Origin: Myxocyprinus asiaticus
Taxonomy: Eukaryota; Chordata; Actinopteri; Cypriniformes; Catostomidae
Length of the DNA: 64,000 bases
Direction: 5' to 3'
NCBI RefSeq assembly: GCF_019703515.2
Contig: NC_059348.1
Coordinates: 24,352,156-24,416,155, forward strand
Position numbers and translations under genes: made by a program. Below are positions 1 through 11,400 of the stretch, one piece after another. Position 1 is the stretch's first letter. Every line of letters starts with the position of its first letter. The notes under the pieces were generated by a model. It saw only the letters and a program-made list of their open reading frames with translations. It was not told where the DNA came from and searched no databases.

Positions 1-1952
1 ATTCGGGGCCGTAGCTCTTCTGATAACATTAGGCATTTCATCAATATCATGTGGTCAATGGCAAATGATCAGACTCCGGTCACTGCCATCTCACTTGACG
101 CCGAAAAGGCATTTGATATGGTAGAATGGGATTATCTTTTTAAGATTTTGGAAATGTATGGGTTCGGGAATACTTTTATTGGATGGATTAAGTTACTTTA
201 TAGACACCCAGTAGCAGCGGTACAAACAAATGGATTAATTTCAATTAATGAAACCATCTTTCCCCATTATTGTCTTGCCCTGGAACCATTAGCAGCTGCG
301 ATAAGAAAGGAGGATGATTTTCCAGGGGTGATGGTGGGAGGTGTGGTGCATAAGCTTTTGCTTTATGCAGATGATATTTTATTATTCATCTCCAACCCCA
401 CTAGATCTATGCCTACTGCCCGGTAATGGCTTTTCAGCCGGGCACCTTCCAGTGGCCCAAACAGGGCATTAAGTATTTGGGTATTTTATTCCCAGCAAAT
501 TTGTGTGATTTAGTCAGAGTTAATTTTGACCCTTTAATAAAAAGTTTTTAGAGCGATGTGGGCAGGTGGGCTTCATTACATTTATCTATGATTGGGAAGG
601 TTAATGCTATTAAAATTAATTGTATTCCAAAATTCAAGTAACTGCTACAATCTCTCCCTCTCTTATTTAAAGCAATTTGATTGCATAGCGAAGTCCTTCA
701 TTTGGAATGGTAAATGTCCCAGATTATATTTCAGTAAATTGCATAGGCCGATTGACAAATGTGGGCTAGGCCTAGCCAAGATTTTGTTTTATTATTATGC
801 ATTCTGTCTCAGACATTTGGTACACTGGTCGATTCTCTGGTTTTGTATTGAACCGGAAGTTCTTGCCACTATTTCGCCATTGCAAAGCCTTTCTATCAAA
901 CTAACTGGAGAAGTTATAACCCGTTATCTCGCATTTGCATGCAGTATGGACAAAAGTGTCCAGAGTGTTTAATTCGGACATTTATTTAAATGTTGCTTCG
1001 AGCATATGGCTGAACCCAAAGTAATGTATTAATAAGTCTCCTTTCTGCTGAATAGAGTGGATTGTGAGGGAGGTTAATATGCTCGGTGACCTATATGAGA
1101 GTGGAGTGTTGAGACCCTTTGAAAATATGGTTCAACATTTTGGGATTCCTAGGTCTCAATTCTTTAGGTATTTACAGCAGCGCCACCTGCTCTGTAGTAT
1201 TTTTGGGAGTAGCATCCACCCCCCTAGAGTGGCAGATACTCCGGGAGTGGTGATTACTGCTTTTGAAAAAGGTCATGAGGCATCAGTGTATTACTCCCTG
1301 CTAATTTAGAGTCTGGGGGATGGAGCTTCAACTTCTCTCAAGAGATTATGGGAGAAAGATTTAAACTTGGTATTGGAGGATGGAGTGTGGGCTAGGACTC
1401 TAAAAAATGTCAAATCTAGAGATGCAAGGCTGCGCTTTATGCAATTTAAGATTTTACATCGATTCTATTGGACCCCCTCTAGATTGTATAGGCTTGGTCT
1501 TAAAGACACACCCACCTGCTGGCAATGCCAGTCAGAAGATGGGGACACAACCCATGTTTTTTGGTGGTGTGTTAAGATCCCAAAATTTTGGTTCAGGGTT
1601 CAGAGTTTTATGTGTGATGTATTGGGCACTCAAATTTCATTTTGCCCCAGACTCTGTATTTTAGGCAATAGGCCGGTCATTAATGTAGGGGATAAATGCA
1701 TAAAAAATTGGGTCCTAGTCAGTGTTATGATCAGCAGACAGATTATTCTTAGGGGATGGAAGTCGGCTGGAGCGCCCTCATTTCAAGAGTGGTGCACAGA
1801 GATGGGGAGGGCAGCGGCATTCGAGGAAATGTCATGTAGAAGGCTAGGCAACTTAGATGTATTTAATAAAAAATGGGGCAGTTATTTGGCCGTTTTGGAG
1901 GGCTCTCGGGGAGGGGCAGTTGAGAGAGAAGTGTAGTTTTAAATGTGTGTGA

Positions 1953-2033
<81 letters not shown>

Positions 2034-2220
2034 CACAATTTTATTTTATTTTTTTTTAATTTTTTTTTTGTATACTCAAGTGTAACCATAGGGATATTTG
2101 TTGAGGGTCAGGGTGGGGTTGGGTATTGGGAGGGGGAAAGGGAATAATGGGGGTTAAATGTTGATTCTGTGAATATATGGTTATGGTGTCAATTGTGTGA
2201 ATCAATAAAAAGTGTTAATC
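1..2220 (+). mobile_element. L1-like LINE, 3' part, degenerate (RT to 3' end)
   Basis: Decayed non-LTR retrotransposon on the plus strand, opposite to abca4, in intron 30. Open fragments run in order at 49-426, 592-972, 1064-1309 and 1367-1936. The first has the reverse transcriptase pieces AFDMVEWDYLF and LLLYADDILLF (YADD catalytic core near 365-380). The middle pieces resemble the L1-type thumb/connection region (FIWNGK, CGLGLA, YYYAF, LRHL). The last has the C-terminal CWQC...HVFWWC zinc-knuckle-like motif of fish L1 relatives. Stops and frame changes separate the pieces. The RT is internally deleted: the usual QGCPLSPLLF block is missing between ISINETIFP and LALEPLAAAIR. The 3' end, an aataaaa-type tail near 2203-2220, is present. 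The element starts before base 1. It is inactive. Confidence 0.85.
1959..2029. repeat. (AT)n microsatellite
   Basis: About 71 bp of uninterrupted AT dinucleotides inside the LINE 3' untranslated part. Likely length-polymorphic. Confidence 0.97.
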
Positions 2221-2306
2221 AGCCATATCGGTCAGTGCAATACATATGTTATAAAAATGACTGAGTGCACCTATTAAAAGAGTTCAGTCCCGATTGGCAT
2301 CCTGAC

Positions 2307-2499
2307 CTGGCGTGGTGGCAGTCCCCCCGCCCCAGCGGGACAGACCGGCAGCATGGTGAGCTTTGTTCCGGTACTGCACTGACAGGAAGGAGAGGGGTTT
2401 CTTGCATGCCACTCAGGACTCAGTAAGATGTTAGTGACATCAGGAGACACTGGAGGAACTTCCCAATCAGAACTTGTGTTTAAGCAGGCAAAGAGGTTC
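2307..2499 (-). CDS. abca4: abca4 exon 30 (last exon in window)
   Basis: 193 nt, codons 1471-1535 ([19 protein letters not shown] ... [31 protein letters not shown]). Extracellular domain 2 cysteine cluster. Donor GTCAGG; later exons lie left of base 1. Confidence 0.95.
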
Positions 2500-5400
2500 C
2501 TGTGCACACAGATCCGCATATACAGCTTATATGGTTTAATTGTGGATGACCAACAATATAGGGTGCAACAGTGACAATGCACTTTTTCAGCTGTCTTGGT
2601 TCTGGAAGTATTTTTTTACTCATTGTCCCAATGGGATTTTAAAAAATCCTTCATTAATGGGTTCTCAGTGATGAATCAAACCAACCAGCTCCAAGGTGAA
2701 TCACAACATAGCAAACCCTGATTTAAAGCAAACAAAAAAGTTTATACAAAATAAAAAGACAAAGGTACAAGTCTTTGTACTTAATTTATTTTATGAGGGA
2801 ATGAACTACGCACCCCATAAAGCACTGTAAATGATGCAATTGAATCAGAAATGACAGTATATTATAATTGATCACTGATTATAAGTATTAAAACAATATA
2901 TTTAATGTTTATTGCTAAATATTGAAATATATACAAATAAAACAGTTCGAGAGTGTATGAAGACCAACTCAATTACGCCACTGGCAATGCGTTATGAGAG
3001 TGGCTGGTCACTGCTCTTTTGCAGTAATTTCTATTTCCATGGTAACAGCTTCCCTGATTAATGTATCTCTCTTCAGAATTAAGGTGTGGTGTAGTTCTTC
3101 ACTAGAATTTGTCAATTAAACACAATTTTTTTTTTTAAATAGAGTTGAAATCATACATCTTGTGCTTCTACAGAAGCATATATAATCAGTTTTATATCCT
3201 TTAATATACTTTTTATATTTTATTGCAAAATTCTCTGTGGAGAAAATCAATGGGATATTTACATCTGAAATACTACTGTTGCACTCCATACAAAGAGGAA
3301 AATTATAAAAGTATAAATCAGAATGGGATCTGTGTACACTGTGTACAATTATTTTCACTCAGCTCTACAGAGACAGTCTTACAATGATTAGGGCATGCTT
3401 ATAGTGTAGTTTCTAAACAATTTCATTAAAAATTTGAAAACTCACTCTAAGGGCTGATTCACCATGCAGCGTGTTCCCATGCCAGGGTCACTCAACAACG
3501 TCTGTATAAAGTGCTTTATCTTTGGATGAGATGGCTGCTCATTACTGAGATGCAGAAAAACAGTGAGGAATTCAGTCACATTTTCCAGGAAGATGTACTG
3601 ATTAATTTGTCATGTTTTGAACATTTGTCTGTTTATGATAACATTTCCCTTACAAAAAATCTAAACTAGACGCAAACTTGCCGCTAAGGTTGTGATTTGC
3701 TGCAAATGTTTGTCAGAAGTTTGTAGCTCTTAACTGGTAGTGGTGAACCTCCGGCAAACCTTTGGCAACAATGGACAATTTGTCTACTGCAAAGCTTTTT
3801 CCATGTGAAAATTATTTGTGGCAAATTTGCAGCAAATTTGCAGTGAACTCTCAATTTTTGTATGGGTTTTCACCTGAAGAAGGTAAACTGTGGTCCATAC
3901 ATCCATGGAGTGAGGGTCAGACTGGGATACTCTCCAAATGGTGGGACAATCAAGGTGAAGAATAAAGCAATAAGGACAAAGCTGGCAGGCAAAACAATCT
4001 AAAAAAAAAAAACATTAAGAAAACATCTGCTTATTGTCCATCCTAGTAAAGCCTATAACATAATTTTGAGCTGTTCAGGCCCCAGAAATAAACCTTAAAA
4101 AACAAAAAATATAATATAATATAGTAATTCTGAATCTGCATCGTTTTTTAAGGATTATCAAAAAATAACTTCTGACGATTGCCATATTTAATGTTATTGT
4201 AACACTGTCTACCTGTGCAAGGAAATCTTTGTGGCTGCGCATGGCATGGTAAAATCTTTTAACCAGAAGGGCGTGGAACTGCTTGAGTACCAGGGTAAAG
4301 CCTTTAACCTGCCTGGAGGCTCTACCAGCCCTGTTGTCGGAGTCTGCTGGGTTCCCCACACCATTAGCATCTGCAAACCAGGGCAGATAAAATTTAATTG
4401 GTAACAAAAGTACATGACAGAAATGCTAGACCTGCTGTTAAATCAGTGTGTTTTGGGATGCTGGTTTGCTGATTTGTCCCCACCAGGCCAATTATACACA
4501 GACATCTAACTTGCGAAGACTTCAAAACCAGCCAGACCAAATTAGATCAGTACAACTAGGAAGTCCCTTCTGCTTCACTAGCTTAACAAGAAACTAGTTT
4601 CAACCAGCATGGTTATGATGGTGCACCAAAGACCAGCACCAAAGCAGCATAAACCAACCTGGACCAGCATGGAAATTCATGGTGATCTAAGCAGGTATAG
4701 ACCTTATTCACGGTAGTGCCATCTTTGATTTTTAATGGGAATGACAACGAGGCTGTGAGGGATAGACTTACCATCTCTTCAGTGGCACGAACGGTATAAA
4801 CCTGTAAAAAGCTCCATGAACACATCTGATTTTCCACAACTCATGTAGTCTGGAGTTTTTTGTCCACTTAATGTTCTCTGAAAGATATTTTTTTCAATGT
4901 TTTGTGTGCAGAACGATCCAAAAACACTTTAAACTACAGTACAGCCCATTAAAGAGACTGTAAGTTTATCCCTCACAGCCTTATTGTCACTCCCATTAAA
5001 AGTCAAAGATGGCGCTGCTGTGAATAAGGTATATTTCAAGCACAGTGAAAAGCCACTGCTGTCAAGATCTAATTTAAGAAGTTTTAGCTCTACATAAAGC
5101 ATAGCACCTCATCTTGTTTGATACTTGAGAGCGTGACTCTGTTAGCCTCTTAGCATGAGCGCTAAGCAAAGCTGAGCTCTGGAATTGCAATTCACCTTCA
5201 GTTCCATCAGCATTATTTGTAGCCTCCCTGTCTTTCAAGCAACCATTGCCATTTTTCCTCTTTTGTAGCATCCATTGCTCTGAGGGCGTAGGGGGCCACA
5301 CAGTCAAACACAAGGTTACAGACTACTGGTTTATGAAAAGTGTATGCTTTCATGAATCAAAACAGTTGCACTTAACTTTAAAGACCCTTTAGCATTACCA

Positions 5401-8400
5401 AGCATTCCCTAAAAAGCTTTGACTGAATTCAGGTTTTAGTATTATGGCTGTAGACATTAAATATATGAGGATATTTACCAGGTGTGACAGGATTGTTGGT
5501 TGCCTCTCCATCTGCTGTAACCTTCAAAAAGATCTAGAGATACACAAATACATTCTTCAATCTGTGAGTACAGACTTACAGCAACTTTACACAGACGATC
5601 ATATTATATTTATTTATTCATTACTGTTGTATTTGATTTTATGTCTTGTTAAGCATGCTGTGCTTTATGCTTGAAAGGTGCTATCCACAGTAAATTTAAA
5701 GATGTTATTATTGACTGTGACTAAGTCAGAGTTATACTAAAACACATGCATGCTGCTTATATCTAAGACGCGATCCTTAAATCACTAAAACAAACATCTA
5801 ATTTCAGAAATTGCACAGTCCCTGGTAATAAGTGACAGTTCTGATTGTAATGGTTGTTAGCATAATTCAGAATAAAAAATGTTGATGAACCTCCTCTAGT
5901 GATGTGTCGGATATGCCAAAACTACTGAGACCCATGTCACCCAATGTCTCCTCCAATTCTCGGAAAAGACTGGCATAAGCACGATGTTTAAAACCTTTAT
6001 TTGGCAGCAGATAGGTCATTTCCTGACCAATCATTTCAATCAGCTTCGCCTCGGGTACATGGTGATGAATCAGACTGGTAATGCTCTCAACATTCCCTGT
6101 GTAGAGTGATGGGAAAAAAACTTAATTTTGAAGCTGTTATATCAGTATCTGTTTAAATTTTTTTTGTGTGGGTGTGTTTTATACACTAACCATCCAGAAT
6201 CCTCTCAGGATGTATTGTCTGACTCTCCTCTTTATGTTTAATGCAGGTGGAGCAGGTGCAGGAGCACTCAGATGCACAGTCACATTCATTCTGCAAGACC
6301 ATTAAATCAAATCACAGTAAAACACTCAGAGCACAATCAAAGAATGCTTAAAGAGCCAAAAACACTCTTAAAGAATAGTAAAATTACACTTATAGAGCAC
6401 AGTCAATTATATCTTTATTAGCACAGTAAAAACATTATTAGATTTTTTTTTTTTTTTTTGGCTTTTACCTATTTTTTCATTAGACAGGCATAGTGGAGAC
6501 TTACAGGGAACTAGAATTGTACATTTTCTAAAGAAAATGTGAATTGTGCTTACCTGTGCAAAATTAGCTGCCACAATGCTAGTGTTGCAGATGGTTGCCA
6601 GGGCATTACTATGTGGTTGCTAAGATGTTCTGGGATGTTTTTATGGTGCGTTCACATCATGTCGGAATTACCGTGCTTAAGAGATTCCAAATTGTAATAA
6701 GCTATAGTAATAACTCGTAAATCCAAGTTGAAAACTCTATTAAAACTCCGACTTTACAGTTGTGACGTCATGTAAAAAGAACCACTATGGCAGCTGCCTC
6801 AACATTTGAAGGAATATTCTGGGTGCAATACAAGTTAGGCTCAATCGACAGCATTTGTGGCATAATGTTGATTAACACAAAAATTATTGTGACTCTTCCC
6901 TCCTTTTCTTAAAAAATAAAAATTGAGGTTACAGTGAGACACAATTGAAGTGATTGCGGCCAATTTTTCAAAATGTTTAAAGGCAGAAATGTGAAGCTTA
7001 TAATTTTATAAAAGCATTTACAATCATTACCATGTTAAAACTTGTGTATTATTTGAGCTGTAATGTTTTTTAATCTGTCATTTTACAGTTGTTTTAGAGT
7101 TTTGGGGTTTACAGCTTTAAATGGTCATGGCAACAAAGATGTAAAATTGGATATAACTTTACACAGAAAAGGTTAGTAAGGGATTTTATCACACTAAAAT
7201 CATGTTAACACACATATTGTTTACATCTTGTGGCTACACTTTTAAAACAGTGAATATTTTAACGTTTAAATATTGGCCTCATTCACTTCCATTGTAAGTG
7301 TCTCACTGTAACCCAGATTGTTGCTTTTTTTAAAAGAAGAGATGATTTAAAATAATTTTTGGTGGTAATCAACATTTTGCCACAAATGCTGTTGATTGAG
7401 CTTAACTTGTATTGAATAAGGAATATTTCTTAAAAGGTATTTAGTCATTATTATTTTTTTTATGCCATTTTATTATGCCATTGTTACCTGGACTGTTTTC
7501 TTTGTTCTTAAACATTGTGTAAAAAAGTATGGAGGTGAATTAATGAATTAATGTAGTGATGATTATTTTCCTGTTATAAATAACAAAGCAGTTGTTATTT
7601 AGAAATAAATAACTTCCCAGAACGTAAACAGCTCCGAGTAGAATCTCCAGAATTGTCATCACATAATAACAGTAATTCTGAGACATAAATGCAGCATAAG
7701 CACGTTGTTATGCAGTTGTTACAGTATTGTGGGTGATTGTCAGGATGCTGCAAAGTGGTTGCATACCGGATGACATCAGAGGTGCTCACCTAGTCTCTTT
7801 GATATTTTTGCCCCTGGATATGACTCAGGTCCCTGGATATGGCTCTTTCAATGACATGTCCAATGATGTAGTGTAGTTAACTAAAAGTAGCAAAGCTACT
7901 AAATTAGCTAAATCAGATAAATTCAGTAGAGTGACAGTAGCTCAGCTATTTTCACAATAGTGTAACTTTTGCAATAACAAGCTACATTTTCCAACATCAC
8001 AAAACGCTACATTTGTCATGTTGTATTGCAAATGCAGCAATGGAGCTGAGGGAGTAATCAAACGTGTGCACCTAAACCGTGCTAGTGCTAAGAACCATTT
8101 AAGTGAATCGGTTCTTTTGGTTAAAATAAACAATTGAATGAACGTTACATTTATATAGCGCTTTTCTGACACTATACTCAAAGCGCTTTACACAGTGAAC
8201 AGGGGTCTCTCCTCAACCACCACCCGTGTGCAGCATCCACCTGGATGATGCGACGGCAGCCATAGTGCACCAGTACGCTCACCACACACCAGCTGTTGCT
8301 GAAGAGGAGAGAGTAGAGCTATAGAGCAAATTAATGGATGAGGGTTATTAGGAGGCCATGACTGATTAGGGTCAATGGGGGGAATTTGGCCAGGATACCA

Positions 8401-11400
8401 CTGTTATACCCCTACTCTTTTCGAGAAGTGTCCTGGGATTTTAAATGACCACAGAGTGTCAGGACCTCAGCTTAACGTCTCATCCAAAGGATGGTGTCTT
8501 TATACAGTATAGTGTTCCCAGAGGATGAAGACCCCCTGCTGACCTCCCTAATACCTTGTGGTGATGGGGGCATGGCCGAGCGAAGCCTATGGAAAGCGAG
8601 GCAGAGAGAGTGAGTACGGTAAGGATTGACACCTGTGGGAAATCACCTCTAACAGCTGTTTTGTGTTTGCAGTGAGAGCAGAGAGGGATTTAAAAGGGCA
8701 ATCCAGACTGCCGGAGGGGAGAGAGAGTTGCACGGAGCAGTATGTTCATGTGTGTTGTCAGTGTGTTGAAGCTGGGAAGCATTCTGAAGTTTGTGTGGGA
8801 AATGAAAAGACATGTTGAATTGTTACCTATCTCCTGCATCCTCCATGAGAGAGTTGAAAAAACCTTGTCACATACAGTTGTGTTCAAAAGTTTACATACC
8901 CTTGAATGTTTGGCCTTGTTACAGACACACAAGGTGACACACACAGGTTTAAATGGCAATTAAAGGTTAATTTCCCACACCTGTGGCTTTTTAAATTGCA
9001 ATTAGTGTCAGTGTATAAATAGTCAATGAGTTTGTTAGCTCTCACGTGGATGCACTGAGCAGGCTAGATACTGAGCCATGGGGAGCAGAAAAGAACATCA
9101 AAAGACCTGCGTAACAAGGTAATGGAACTTTATAAAGATGGAAAAGATTATAAAAAGATATCCAAAGCCTTGAAAATGCCAGTCAGTACTGTTCAATCAC
9201 TTATTAAGAAGTGGAAAATTCGGGGATCTCTTGATACCAAGCCAAGGTCAGGTAGACCAAGAAAGATTTCAGCCACAACTGCCAGAAGAATTGTTTGGGA
9301 TACAAAGAAAAACCCACAGGTAACCTCAGGAGAAATACAGGCTGCTCTGGAAAAAGACAGTGTGGTTGTTTCAAGGAGCACAATACGACGATACTTGAAC
9401 AAAAATGAGCTGCATGGTCGAGTTGCCAAAAAGAAGCCTTTTCTGCGTCAATGCCACAAAAAAGCCCGGTTACAATATGCCCGACAACACCTTGACACGC
9501 CTCACAGCTTCTGGCACAATGTAATTTGGAGTGACGAGGCCAAAATAGAGCTTAATGGTCACAACCATAAGCGCTATGTATGGAGATGGGTCAACAAGGC
9601 CTATAGTGAAAAGCATACCATCTCCATTGTGAAGCATGGTGGTGGCTCACTGATGTTTTGGGGGTGTGTGAACTCTAAAGGCACGGGGAATCTTGTGAAA
9701 ATTGATGGCAAGATGAATGCAGCATGTTATCAGAAAATACTGGCAGACAATTTGCATTCTCCTGCACAAAAGCTGCGCATGGGACGCTCTTGGACATTCC
9801 AGCACGACAATGACTCTAAGCACAAGGCCAAGTTGACCCTCCAGTGGTTACAGCAGAAAAAGGTGAAGGTTCTGGAGTGGCCATCACAGTCTCCTGACCT
9901 TAATATCATCGAGCCACTCTGGGGAGATTTCAAACATGCGGTTCATGCAAGACGACCAAAGACTTTGCATGACCTGGAGGAAATGTGCCAAGACGAATGG
10001 GCAGCTATACCATCTGCAAGAATTTGGGGCCTCATAGACAACTATTACAAAAGACTGCATGCTGTCATTGATGCTAAAGGGGGCAATACACATTATTATG
10101 AACTAAGGGTATGCAGACTTTTGAACAGGGGTCATTTCATTATTTTCTTTGTTGCCATGTTTTGTTTTATGATTGTGCCATTCTGTTATAACCTACAGTT
10201 GAATATGAATCCCATAAGAAATAAAAGAAATGTGTTTTGCCTGCTCACTCATGTTTTCTTTAAAAATGGTACATATATTACCAATTCTCCAAGGGTATGC
10301 AAACTTTTGAGCACAACTGTACCTCTTCCAGCAGCAACCTTAGTTTTCCCCAGGAGATCTCCCATTCAGGTACTGACCAGGCTCAAACCTGCTTAACTTC
10401 AGTGGGCAACCGGTCTTGAGCTACAGGGTGATATGGCTGCAATCCCTTACATTTAGTGTTGAGAACTCCGAGAACTAATTTTAGTTTGTCGGTTCTTTCG
10501 GATGGTTAATTTAAATTAACTGGTTCAGTAGTTCTCAACTGGTGGCTGGGTCACAGGTCTGTTCTGATAGGGTCACAGACAGCATGATAAACAATGCTAA
10601 ATGTAAATAATAAAATGAAACTAACAATATAGTTAGGAGTATAGTCAAATAAATAGTAAGGCTGAACTGATTAATCGAAATCGCGATATGACCTAGTGCA
10701 GCTATGAGCTACGCGCTGTGCTTATGTGCACAGCTCTGTTCTCTGTAGTGTATTACACAGACTCAAAGCACTCGGAGGGTCATGATATGGGTTTTTCAGT
10801 GGTTTCAGAGCAGTTCTGTACTTGATACACACAAATTCCCTCTCATGCTCTGAGTTAACAGAATTGATTGCAGAATGATATAATATAATTTGATTGTAAT
10901 ATATCTAAAAAATATTTTCTTCTTTAAAAAGCTTCAGTGTAGTATGTTACATTTTGTTAGTAACTTAAATTGTAGCTTACTGCTTTACTTACTACTACAA
11001 ACAAAACAAAAACCCAGCTCCACTAGATCAACTACTTTAAGTTATGAGTAGCTTGGGAAGCTAGAGTTTCAAAGCATAGCCTTCCCAACACTGGTCATGT
11101 CAGGTATACTGGTCATGTACCCTATTTTTTCACACTTGTATGGGATTTTTTTCACCAGGCAAAAATCGCATGTCTGATCATTTAGAAAAATAAAAGCATA
11201 TCTCTCCTGAACAAGTTACACAATTTGAAATATAATTTATGTTCATCATTCATGGTCATTATCACAGCTGTGTACATCCCGCTACAAGCCGACACAGACC
11301 GGGCACTCAAGGAACTGTATGGGAGTATAAGCAAGCAGGAAACTGCGCACCCTGAGGCCACGTTCCTTGTGACCGGGGACTTTAACAAAGCCAAATTCAA

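Larger units (their letters stand above)
8145..10455 (-). mobile_element. SINE3-like (5S rRNA-headed) element, split by later insertions
   Basis: Minus-strand SINE. Its 5' head (about 10442 back to 10340) resembles 5S rRNA: gaagttaagcaggt, ctggtcagtacc and tgaatgggaga match the internal promoter region. The body runs to 8150 (tttatatagcgctttt end). It is interrupted between 8556 and 10325. Candidate target duplication TTACATTTA at 8145-8153 and 10447-10455. The SINE3 class name comes from recall of fish 5S-derived SINEs. Confidence 0.7.

Noticed and set aside
1853..2089. Tyr/Ile repeat protein on the minus strand (also 52929-53141)
   Set aside because: Translation of an AT microsatellite.
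10340..10442. 5S rRNA gene
   Set aside because: Similarity is limited to the head region, diverged, and continuous with a SINE body; it reads as a SINE promoter.
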